In this document: positions 35,013 to 42,702 of the stretch, piece by piece
How the letters are laid out: the number at the start of each line of letters is the position of its first letter
How positions within the stretch are numbered: the first letter of the stretch is position 1
Source: Tabrizicola_A sp965284335
Lineage (GTDB): Bacteria > Pseudomonadota > Alphaproteobacteria > Rhodobacterales > Rhodobacteraceae
Length of the DNA stretch: 64,000 nt
Direction: 5' to 3' (one strand)
Assembly (NCBI RefSeq): GCF_965284335.1
Contig: NZ_OZ260076.1
The notes under the pieces: model-generated
The model's database searches: none
What the model was told of the DNA's origin: nothing
Seen by the model: the letters and a program-made list of their open reading frames with translations, nothing else
Program-made: the position numbers and the translations under genes

Positions 35013-35753
35013 ATGCGCCGTTTTGCCCTTGCCGTTACCGCCTGTCTTTTGGGCACCACCGCCTTTGCAGGGGGCTTGGGTGAGATGACAGATGCCGAAC
35101 GCAGCGCCTTTCGGGCCGAAGTGCGGGCCTATCTGTTGGAAAATCCCGAGGTTTTGGTCGAGGCGATGGATGTCTTGCAAGGCATGGAAGAACAGGCCGC
35201 TGCCAATCGTGACCTTGACATGCTAGCCGCCAATAACGACGCCATTTTCAACGATCCGGCCTCATGGGCGGGGGGCAATCTGGACGGTGATATCACCGTG
35301 GTTGAATTCGTCGATTATCGCTGCGGCTATTGCAAGAAAGCCCATGACGAGGTGGCTGAACTGGTCAAATCGGATGGCAATATCCGCCTTGTCCTAAAGG
35401 AATTCCCGATCCTTGGCGAAGAGTCCTTGGTGTCGTCGCAATTTGCGATTTCGGTGCTGCAATTGCATGGGGCTGATGCCTATAAATCCGTGCATGATGC
35501 GTTGATTGCCCTGCGCGGCAGCCCTGATGAAGCCACTCTGACCCGCATGGCCACCGACTTGGGGTTGGATCCGGCCCCGATTTTCGCGCAAATGACCACG
35601 CCCGAGGTGATGTCGGTGATCGAGGCCAATCACAAGCTGGCCACCACGATGGAGATTCAGGGCACGCCGACCTTTGTGATCGATAAAACCATGGTGCGCG
35701 GCTATGTGCCCTTGGACGGGATGCGCCAGATCGTCGCCGGGCAGCGCGGCTAA
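35013..35753 (+). CDS. DsbA-family thiol-disulfide oxidoreductase
   Basis: A periplasmic thioredoxin-fold protein of 246 residues with a signal peptide (about 1-20, ending AFA), an N-terminal helical extension and a DsbA domain. The active site CGYC (C104 and C107) lies in VDYRCGYCKKAH, and the cis-proline is in GTPTFVID. It could introduce or isomerise disulfides in exported proteins. The ATG at 35013 follows AAGGAAG. The nearest genes do not indicate a partner, and no DsbB is present here. Confidence 0.92.
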   Translation: MRRFALAVTACLLGTTAFAGGLGEMTDAERSAFRAEVRAYLLENPEVLVEAMDVLQGMEEQAAANRDLDMLAANNDAIFNDPASWAGGNLDGDITVVEFVDYRCGYCKKAHDEVAELVKSDGNIRLVLKEFPILGEESLVSSQFAISVLQLHGADAYKSVHDALIALRGSPDEATLTRMATDLGLDPAPIFAQMTTPEVMSVIEANHKLATTMEIQGTPTFVIDKTMVRGYVPLDGMRQIVAGQRG

Positions 35754-35779
35754 GACTTTGGGATAACAGGGTTTCCGGA

Positions 35780-38700
35780 TCAGGCCTTCTTGGCCTGAAC
35801 CACCTTTTCAGCCAGCGCCTTGGCAATGGCGAAGGCGCCCTTGATGCGGTCGGATTCTGACTTCATCTCGCCCATCAGCACCACCTTGTTGCCCTGCACC
35901 TTGGCCGCAGGGCCCTGCTCGCGCAGGAATTCCACAAGGCCGCCCGGATTGGCGAACTTGTCATTGTGGAATTGCAGCGTCGCCCCCTTGGGCCCGGCGT
36001 CAATGCGGGAAATCCCGGCGCGTTTGCACATCGCCTTGATCCGCACGATCAGCATCAGCGTGTTGACCTCTTTCGGGATTGGGCCAAAGCGGTCGATCAA
36101 TTCGGCGGCAAAACCCTCAAGCTCAACCTTGGTGGCAAGACTGGATAGGCGCCGGTAAAGCCCCAGACGGATATCCAAATCGGGGATATAGGCATCAGGG
36201 ATCATCACCGGCACGCCCAGGTTGATCTGCGGGCTCCAGCCGTCATCGACCTGTGCAAGACCCTGCAATTCGCCCGATTTGATCTTGGCAATCGTCTCTT
36301 CCAGCATCTGCTGGTAAAGCTCATAGCCCACTTCCTTGATATGGCCGGACTGTTCCTCACCCAGAAGGTTCCCCGCCCCGCGCAGATCAAGGTCATGGGA
36401 GGCAAGGTTGAAACCTGCCCCGAGACTATCGAGGCTTGCCAGCAATTTCAGCCGCTTCATCGCCCCCGGCGTCAGGGGCACGCGCGGTTTTGTTGTGAGA
36501 TAACAATAGGCCCGCGTCTTGGCGCGACCCACGCGGCCCCGGATTTGGTACAACTGTCCAAGGCCGAACATGTCAGCGCGATGCACGATCATGGTGTTGG
36601 CGGTGGGAATATCCAGACCCGATTCCACGATGGTGGTGGCCAAGAGCACGTCATATTTGCCGTCGTAGAACTGGTTCATCCGGTCATCGAGATCACCGGC
36701 CGCCAATTGGCCGTGGGCGGTGATGAAACTCACCTCTGGCACATTGGTTTTCAGCCAGTCCTCAATCTCGGGCAGGTCCGAAATCCGCGGCACCACCCAA
36801 AAGCTTTGCCCGCCGCGGTAATGTTCACGCAAAAGCGCCTCGCGCAGCGTGACCGAATCGAACTCTGACACATAGGTGCGGATCGCCAGACGGTCCACCG
36901 GCGGCGTTGCGATGATCGAGAGATCCCGCACGCCGGTCAGGCTGAGTTGCAGCGTGCGCGGAATGGGCGTGGCGGTCAGCGTCAGCACATGGATGTCAGA
37001 GCGCAGTTCTTTCAGCCGTTCCTTATGCGTGACGCCAAAGTGCTGTTCCTCGTCGATGACCAGAAGCCCAAGGTTCTTGAACTTCACCCCCTTGGCCAAG
37101 AGCGCATGGGTGCCGACGACGATATCCACCGTCCCTGCCCCCATCATCTCACGCGTGAGGTTCGCCTCCTTGGCGGATACAAACCGGCTAAGGGGGCGGA
37201 CGGAAATCGGGAAACCCCGGAAGCGTTCGGCAAAGCTGCGGTAATGCTGGCGCGCGAGAAGCGTGGTCGGGCAGATCACCGCCACCTGCATCCCTGAAAG
37301 GGCCGCCACAAAGGCCGCGCGCATCGCCACCTCGGTCTTGCCAAAGCCCACATCGCCCACCACCAGCCGATCCATGGGCGAGCCTTTTTCCAGATCGGCC
37401 ACCACATCGGCAATCGCCGTCAACTGATCATCGGTTTCCTGATAGGGGAAACGGGCGGCAAAAGCCTCCCACAGGCTGTGCGGCGCCTCAAGGATCGGCG
37501 CATGGCGGAGCGCGCGTTCGGCCGCAATCCGCATGAGCCGGTCGGCAATTTCCTTGATGCGTTCCTTGAGCTTGGCCTTTTTCGCCTGCCATGCCCCGCC
37601 GCCCAGACGGTCCAAGAGCCCCTCTTCATGGCCATAGCGGCTGAGAAGTTCGATGTTCTCGACGGGCAGATACAGCTTTGCATTATCGGCATATTCCAAG
37701 GACACGCAGGCATGGGGGGCGCCAAGGGCGGTAATGGTTTCCAGCCCCAGATAGCGACCGACCCCATGTTCGACATGCACCACCAGATCGCCCACCGACA
37801 GGCTTTCAGCGTCGCGCAAGAAGTTCTCGGCCTTCCGTTTGCGCTTGGGTTTGGCCGAAAGACGGTCACCCAGCACATCCTGTTCGGAAATCACCGCAAG
37901 CCCGGGCGCGGTGAAACCCGCCTCGAGGGGCCAGATCATCAGGTAAAGGCCACCTTTCCCCTCAGGCACCTCACGGATATCGCGCACGAGCACGGCACCC
38001 GAAAGCCCCTGATCTTGCAGCAGGCCCGCAAGACGCTCACGCGCGCCCTCGGACCATGAGGCGATGACGACCTGACGATCTTTCAGTAGGTTCTGAACAT
38101 GGTCCGACAGGGAACTGAAAAGGCTGACATTTTCCTGCTGACGCTCGGGCGCGAAATTGCGCCCGATCCGCGCGCCGGCATCCAGAACCCCTGGCCCCGG
38201 CGATTGCGCAAGCGGCGACAGCTGGATCACACGGTGGCCCGCCAGCGCCGCCTCCCAAGCGGGGTCATCCAGATACAAAAGCCCCGGCGCGATGGGCTTA
38301 TAGACCGTGTCCATCCGCCCCTTTTGCGCCATGGCATCGCGGCGGGCGTCATATTGGTCGTCAATCCCCTCCCAGCGCGCCAGCCGCATCGGGGTGACCT
38401 GATCATCCAGCATCACCGCCGCCTGCGGCAGATAGTCGAACAGCGTCTCCAGCCGCTCATGGAAAAAGGGCAGCCAATGCTCCATTCCGGCATGTTTCCG
38501 ACCCGCCGAGACCGCCTCATACAAGGGGTCATCCGACCCCGCCGCACCAAACTCCACCCGGTAGTTCTGGCGAAAGCGCGTGATCGAAGCGTCGTCCAGA
38601 ATGACCTCGGACATCGGGGCAAGATCAATGGCTTGCAGCTTTTCGGTGGTGCGCTGGCTGACCGGATCAAAGCGGCGCAGGCCATCGAGCGTATCGCCAA

Positions 38701-39226
38701 AGAAATCCAACCGCACCGGCCCGCCCTCGCCCGGTGGCCAAATGTCCACAATGCCGCCACGGATGGCATAATCGCCGGGTTCCGCCACGGTCGAGACCGG
38801 CGAAAAGCCCATGCGCGCCAAAAACGCCTTGAGATGCGTCTCATCCACCCGCGTGCCGACCCGGGCCGAGAAAGAGGCGCCTCGGATCACCTCACGCGCG
38901 GGCAGGCGCTGCATCGCGCCGCCCAGCGTGGTCAAAAGAACGAAAGGCCCGTCAAGCCCATGAGCAAGTGCTGCAAGCGTCGCCATGCGCCGCGCGGCAA
39001 TCTCGGGGTTGGGCGAGATGCGGTCATAGGGCAGGCAATCCCAAGCGGGAAAATCCAGCACCAAAAGCCCCGGCGCCATAACGCCAAGGGCGTTGCGCAT
39101 CGCCTCCATCCGCTTGTCATCGCGCGCCACATGCACGACCGCATGGCCAAGTGCGGCCTCTCGCGCGACAAGACGCGCGTCAAAGCCCTCGGGGGCCCCG
39201 CCAAGAATGATCCGATTGGTCGACAT
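35780..39226 (-). CDS. mfd: Transcription-repair coupling factor
   Basis: Mfd pushes stalled RNA polymerase off DNA lesions and recruits UvrA. The 1148 residues include the N-terminal UvrB-like part, the RNA-polymerase-interacting CarD-like domain (GDLVVHVEHGVGRYLG), the RecG-like helicase with Walker A in VVGDVGFGKTEVA and VIDEEQHFG, and the C-terminal TRCF domain. No SOS box is visible at its start. The gene follows a small membrane-protein gene by 3 bases. Confidence 0.97.
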   Translation of the reverse strand: MSTNRIILGGAPEGFDARLVAREAALGHAVVHVARDDKRMEAMRNALGVMAPGLLVLDFPAWDCLPYDRISPNPEIAARRMATLAALAHGLDGPFVLLTTLGGAMQRLPAREVIRGASFSARVGTRVDETHLKAFLARMGFSPVSTVAEPGDYAIRGGIVDIWPPGEGGPVRLDFFGDTLDGLRRFDPVSQRTTEKLQAIDLAPMSEVILDDASITRFRQNYRVEFGAAGSDDPLYEAVSAGRKHAGMEHWLPFFHERLETLFDYLPQAAVMLDDQVTPMRLARWEGIDDQYDARRDAMAQKGRMDTVYKPIAPGLLYLDDPAWEAALAGHRVIQLSPLAQSPGPGVLDAGARIGRNFAPERQQENVSLFSSLSDHVQNLLKDRQVVIASWSEGARERLAGLLQDQGLSGAVLVRDIREVPEGKGGLYLMIWPLEAGFTAPGLAVISEQDVLGDRLSAKPKRKRKAENFLRDAESLSVGDLVVHVEHGVGRYLGLETITALGAPHACVSLEYADNAKLYLPVENIELLSRYGHEEGLLDRLGGGAWQAKKAKLKERIKEIADRLMRIAAERALRHAPILEAPHSLWEAFAARFPYQETDDQLTAIADVVADLEKGSPMDRLVVGDVGFGKTEVAMRAAFVAALSGMQVAVICPTTLLARQHYRSFAERFRGFPISVRPLSRFVSAKEANLTREMMGAGTVDIVVGTHALLAKGVKFKNLGLLVIDEEQHFGVTHKERLKELRSDIHVLTLTATPIPRTLQLSLTGVRDLSIIATPPVDRLAIRTYVSEFDSVTLREALLREHYRGGQSFWVVPRISDLPEIEDWLKTNVPEVSFITAHGQLAAGDLDDRMNQFYDGKYDVLLATTIVESGLDIPTANTMIVHRADMFGLGQLYQIRGRVGRAKTRAYCYLTTKPRVPLTPGAMKRLKLLASLDSLGAGFNLASHDLDLRGAGNLLGEEQSGHIKEVGYELYQQMLEETIAKIKSGELQGLAQVDDGWSPQINLGVPVMIPDAYIPDLDIRLGLYRRLSSLATKVELEGFAAELIDRFGPIPKEVNTLMLIVRIKAMCKRAGISRIDAGPKGATLQFHNDKFANPGGLVEFLREQGPAAKVQGNKVVLMGEMKSESDRIKGAFAIAKALAEKVVQAKKA

Positions 39227-39229
39227 GGT

Positions 39230-39754
39230 TTATCCCAGCACCCCGATATGCATGTTTTGATACATCCCAAAGAGAGAAGTTACAAAAATGGATATCATAC
39301 CAAGGACTTGGGTTGAAATTCGGTGCCGCTGCAAACGGCGGTGCAGAAGATCGCCCACACCTTCGCCTGCCTCGATCAACAGGCAGGTGCGCAGCGACAA
39401 CAGCATGAGTATGGAGAATGGAAAGTAAAGAAACAACAGCGCTTGGGCAAATTCGATCTGATAGGTAAAGCCCAAGAGCACCAGCATGGTCACGCTAAAG
39501 GCCCAAAAGGCCACCAGCCATGACCCCGCCGCGCGGGAGATATACAAAAGCCGCCCCACATTGATGCGCACCATGGTTTCCAGATCATCCTGCGCGGCAC
39601 CACCACTGCGCCGGGCGCGGGCGATCATGTCAAATGGCACGCCAATCACCCAATGGCTGGCCGTTGACCACAAGACAGCCAGCACGATCCAATACCACAA
39701 GTTCGAAAAGGACCGCATGTCGATCAACTCGAAGATGACGCTGTACCAGTCCAC
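39230..39754 (-). CDS. Conserved membrane protein, function unknown (174 aa)
   Basis: The protein has four probable transmembrane helices (about residues 20-40, 70-90, 95-120 and 145-165). The start MDWYSVIFELIDMRSFSNLW is a recognisable Rhodobacterales pattern. I recall such proteins carrying an automatic label linking them to SufBCD, but no Suf genes are here and I would not rely on that. It is 3 bases upstream of mfd on the same strand, and almost certainly in the same transcript. It is divergent from hemB. Confidence 0.8.
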   Translation of the reverse strand: MDWYSVIFELIDMRSFSNLWYWIVLAVLWSTASHWVIGVPFDMIARARRSGGAAQDDLETMVRINVGRLLYISRAAGSWLVAFWAFSVTMLVLLGFTYQIEFAQALLFLYFPFSILMLLSLRTCLLIEAGEGVGDLLHRRLQRHRISTQVLGMISIFVTSLFGMYQNMHIGVLG

Positions 39755-39910
39755 CTGAGATCTGCCTTCTTGTCACACACCCCGCAATTGGGGCCACTGC
39801 GAAACGCCACGCCACCGCTGACCAAAATCCGATCTTGAAGGCGCAGGCATTTCCATGGCAGGCAAGACAGGCAATCGCAAGCCTTTTCCGCCAGCCGCCT
39901 TGAGGTTCCT

Positions 39911-40909
39911 ATGCTGCCTGTCGCCGCCCCAAACCACCGTTTCCGCAGGCTCAAGCGCAGCGCCGCGCTGCGTGCGATGGTTCAGGAAAACACCCTGACC
40001 ACGGCCGACCTGATCTGGCCGGTGTTTTTGTGCGACGGGGTTGGACAACGTCAAGCCATTGCCTCAATGCCCGGTGTCGAACGGCTAAGCCTTGATCTGG
40101 TGGTCAAAGCCGCCGAAGAGGCCGCAAGTCTTGGGATTCCGGCGATTTGCCTGTTTCCCTATACGGATCCCAGCCTGAAAACAGTTGGCTGCGAAGAGGC
40201 TTGGAACCCCGATAACCTGACCAACCGCGCCATTCGAGCCATTAAGGCGGCGGTGCCCGATATCGCGATTATGACGGATGTGGCGCTCGACCCTTACAAT
40301 GCCCTTGGCCATGATGGCTTGGTGGTGGATGGGGTGATCCTGAACGATGAAACCGTTGCGGCTTTGGTCAAAATGGCCTTGGCGCAGGCCGAGGCGGGGG
40401 CGGATATTCTTGGCCCCTCTGATATGATGGATGGCCGTATCGGCGCCTTGCGCGCCGCACTTGAGGGGGCGGGCCATCAGGGCGTGGCGATCCTGTCTTA
40501 TGCCGCGAAATACGCCAGCGCCTTTTATGGCCCCTTCCGCGATGCCGTGGGGGCCTCGGGCGCGCTGAAGGGCGATAAGAAAACCTATCAGATGAACCCG
40601 GCAAATTCCGACGAGGCGCTGCGGCTGGTCGAACGTGATCTGCGCGAGGGCGCGGATATGGTGATGGTCAAGCCCGGCATGCCCTATTTGGACATTTGTC
40701 ACCGGGTCAAAGATGCCTTTGGCGCGCCGACCTTTGCCTATCAGGTGTCGGGCGAATATGCGATGATCATGGCGGCTGCAAAGAATGGCTGGATCGATGG
40801 CGACAAAGCCATGGTGGAAAGTCTGATGGCCTTTAAGCGTGCGGGCTGCGATGGAATTTTGACCTATTTCGCGCCGCGCGTCGCAAAACTGATCCGCGCC
40901 GGACTGTGA
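39911..40909 (+). CDS. hemB: Delta-aminolevulinic acid dehydratase (porphobilinogen synthase)
   Basis: HemB joins two aminolevulinate molecules to make porphobilinogen for haem, cobalamin and chlorophyll-type pigments. The 332-residue protein has the two active-site lysines at K200 (SYAAKYASAFYG) and K254 (MVKPGMPYLD). The cysteine-rich zinc loop of most bacterial enzymes is replaced by DVALDPYNALGHDG, without cysteine, as in the metal-independent or magnesium-type Rhodobacter enzyme. GAGG precedes the ATG at 39911. Confidence 0.97.
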   Translation: MLPVAAPNHRFRRLKRSAALRAMVQENTLTTADLIWPVFLCDGVGQRQAIASMPGVERLSLDLVVKAAEEAASLGIPAICLFPYTDPSLKTVGCEEAWNPDNLTNRAIRAIKAAVPDIAIMTDVALDPYNALGHDGLVVDGVILNDETVAALVKMALAQAEAGADILGPSDMMDGRIGALRAALEGAGHQGVAILSYAAKYASAFYGPFRDAVGASGALKGDKKTYQMNPANSDEALRLVERDLREGADMVMVKPGMPYLDICHRVKDAFGAPTFAYQVSGEYAMIMAAAKNGWIDGDKAMVESLMAFKRAGCDGILTYFAPRVAKLIRAGL

Positions 40910-40969
40910 CAGGGCCATTATGGGCTTTTGGGACGCGGGCAAGAAGCTGCACGCGCCCAAACTGCAAGA

Positions 40970-40998
40970 GTGACATTGCCGCTTTTGCCCGCTAAACT
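40970..40998 (+). promoter_or_regulatory. Promoter of the SYLF lipoprotein gene
   Basis: GTGACA and TAAACT are exactly 17 bases apart, 43 bases before the start at 41042. Confidence 0.55.
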
Positions 40999-41041
40999 GC
41001 GGCATAACGGGGAAAAACCCCGACCAACGAGGCGGAGCAAG

Positions 41042-41611
41042 ATGATGACCCAGTTTTCCAGACGGACGTTTTTGGCCATGGGCGGTGTTGGCCTTTTGGC
41101 AGGTTGCGATGGCGCGATTATGGGGAATGGTGTGGGCTCAACAGGCGCTGCGCAAATTGATGCGCGGGTTCAGGCCACGAAATCATTTCTGTTTACCAAC
41201 TACCCCGGCACCCGCGACCTTGAGCAAAAGGCCTATGGCGTACTCTATATGCCCTTGGTGACCGAGGCCGGTTTTGGCATCGGTGGCAGCTATGGCCGGG
41301 GGGCGTTGCAGGTGCGTGGCGCCACGGTGGATTACTATGCCGCCACCCGCGCCAGCATCGGCTTTCAGATCGGCGCGCAGCAATATGCCCATGCGCTGTT
41401 TTTCATGACCGATGCCGGTTTACAGGATTTCCGCCGCGCCAGCGGCTGGGCCGCCTCGGCCGATATCCGCTATGCCACCCCGCAAGATGGTGGGTCATTG
41501 GGCAAGGAAACCACTGAGATCGATCCGGTAATCGGGCTGATCTTTGGCCAACAGGGGCTGATCGCAGGGGCGTCTTTGGCGGGTGTGAAATACAGCCGGA
41601 TCATTCCATAA
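41042..41611 (+). CDS. SYLF-domain (YSC84-like) lipoprotein
   Basis: The 189-residue protein starts with a signal peptide carrying SRRTFLAMGG (a twin-arginine-like start) and the lipobox LLAGC. A SYLF/YSC84 domain follows, with KAYGVLYMPLVTEAGFGIGG near its start. In eukaryotes this domain binds lipids; the role in bacteria is not known. I place it in the outer membrane or periplasm. GGAG precedes ATG-ATG at 41042/41045. A promoter is directly upstream. Confidence 0.9.
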   Translation: MMTQFSRRTFLAMGGVGLLAGCDGAIMGNGVGSTGAAQIDARVQATKSFLFTNYPGTRDLEQKAYGVLYMPLVTEAGFGIGGSYGRGALQVRGATVDYYAATRASIGFQIGAQQYAHALFFMTDAGLQDFRRASGWAASADIRYATPQDGGSLGKETTEIDPVIGLIFGQQGLIAGASLAGVKYSRIIP

Positions 41612-41652
41612 GCACCGGCGTTCAACGCTGGCACATATGACATAAGGCGGAA

Positions 41653-41704
41653 CCGGGGGCGCGTCGCCCCCCGGACCCCCAGAGAGTATTTCGAAAGGCG
41701 CAAG
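41653..41704 (+). repeat. Dispersed hairpin element, family II, copy B
   Basis: CCGGGGGCG and CGCCCCCCGG form a near-perfect stem (41653-41674), followed by ACCCCC, GAGTATTT and GAAAGGCGCAAG. The layout matches 19497-19554 read on the minus strand. It lies 42 bases after the SYLF stop, between convergent genes, and could terminate the SYLF transcript. Confidence 0.65.
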
Positions 41705-41735
41705 ATCAAAGACCGGGTGATCCAGAACCGGGTGA

Positions 41736-42599
41736 TCAGCGCAGCCGCCGGATCAGGCTGGAGGTGTCGTTCCGGCCGCCGCCCATCACCTGCACATCCT
41801 TGTAGAATTGATCGACAAGCGCGGTGACCGGGAGCGCCGCACCAATCTGGTCGGCGGTTTCCAGACAGATTTTCAGATCCTTGCGCATCCAATCAACAGC
41901 AAAGCCGAAGTCGAACTTATCTTCCAGCATGGTCTTGTGGCGGTTGACCATTTGCCACGAGCCTGCGGCCCCTTGCGAGATCACCTCGACCACCGCCGCG
42001 CCATCAAGCCCGGCCTTTTGGCCAAAGGCCAGCGCCTCGGCCAGGCCCTGCATCAGGCCCGCAATGCAGATCTGGTTCATCATCTTGGCCAATTGCCCTG
42101 CCCCGCTGTCGCCAAGACGGCGGCAGATGCGGGCATAGGCGGCCATGACGGGTTCAGCCGCGTCATACTGCGCCAAAGGCCCGCCGCACATGATGGACAA
42201 AACCCCGTTTTCAGCCCCCGCTTGGCCCCCCGACACTGGCGCGTCGACAAAGCCCAAGCCCTTTGCCGCCGCCGTCTGGGCAAGCTCGCGCGTGACCTGC
42301 GCCGAGACTGTGGTGTGATCGACAAAGATCGCGCCCGGCGCCATGCCCGCAAAGGCCCCATCCAGCCCAAGGCAGACCGAGCGCAGATCGTCATCATTTC
42401 CCACGCAGGCCATGACAAACTCTGCCCCTTCCGCCGCCTTTTGCGGTGTCGGGGCCGATGCGCCGCCATGCTGGGCCACCCAAGCCGCCGCTTTGGCCGG
42501 GCTGCGGTTATAGACCGTCACCTGATGGCCTTTGGCCGCCAGATGCCCCGCCATCGGATAGCCCATCACGCCCAAGCCCAAAAACGCCAGTTTTGCCAT
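41736..42599 (-). CDS. Beta-hydroxyacid dehydrogenase (3-hydroxyisobutyrate dehydrogenase-like)
   Basis: A 287-residue NAD(P)-dependent dehydrogenase. GLGVMGYPMAGHL is the N-terminal nucleotide motif, DAPVSGGQAGAENG the substrate-binding loop, and the catalytic lysine is in QLAKMMNQICIAG. The family includes 3-hydroxyisobutyrate, tartronate-semialdehyde and 2-(hydroxymethyl)glutarate dehydrogenases; the exact substrate is not clear. mmsA is elsewhere in the window, so a role in valine breakdown is possible. It is divergent from the penicillin-acylase gene. Confidence 0.9.
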   Translation of the reverse strand: MAKLAFLGLGVMGYPMAGHLAAKGHQVTVYNRSPAKAAAWVAQHGGASAPTPQKAAEGAEFVMACVGNDDDLRSVCLGLDGAFAGMAPGAIFVDHTTVSAQVTRELAQTAAAKGLGFVDAPVSGGQAGAENGVLSIMCGGPLAQYDAAEPVMAAYARICRRLGDSGAGQLAKMMNQICIAGLMQGLAEALAFGQKAGLDGAAVVEVISQGAAGSWQMVNRHKTMLEDKFDFGFAVDWMRKDLKICLETADQIGAALPVTALVDQFYKDVQVMGGGRNDTSSLIRRLR

Positions 42600-42702
42600 C
42601 GCGCACCCCCATTCGATTGCCGATCCCGTCGCGATGCACTAGGACTGCATCCGGTTCCTGTCGTCAAGGATAGCGCCCCCGTTTACCGCTAGGATTGTCC
42701 CG

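Noticed and set aside
40920..40973. A 17-codon frame (MGFWDAGKKLHAPKLQE) after hemB
   Set aside because: Too short, with no ribosome site; its end overlaps the -35 box of the SYLF gene.
40085..41005. An open frame on the minus strand over hemB
   Set aside because: Antisense shadow of hemB with no own ribosome site or family similarity.
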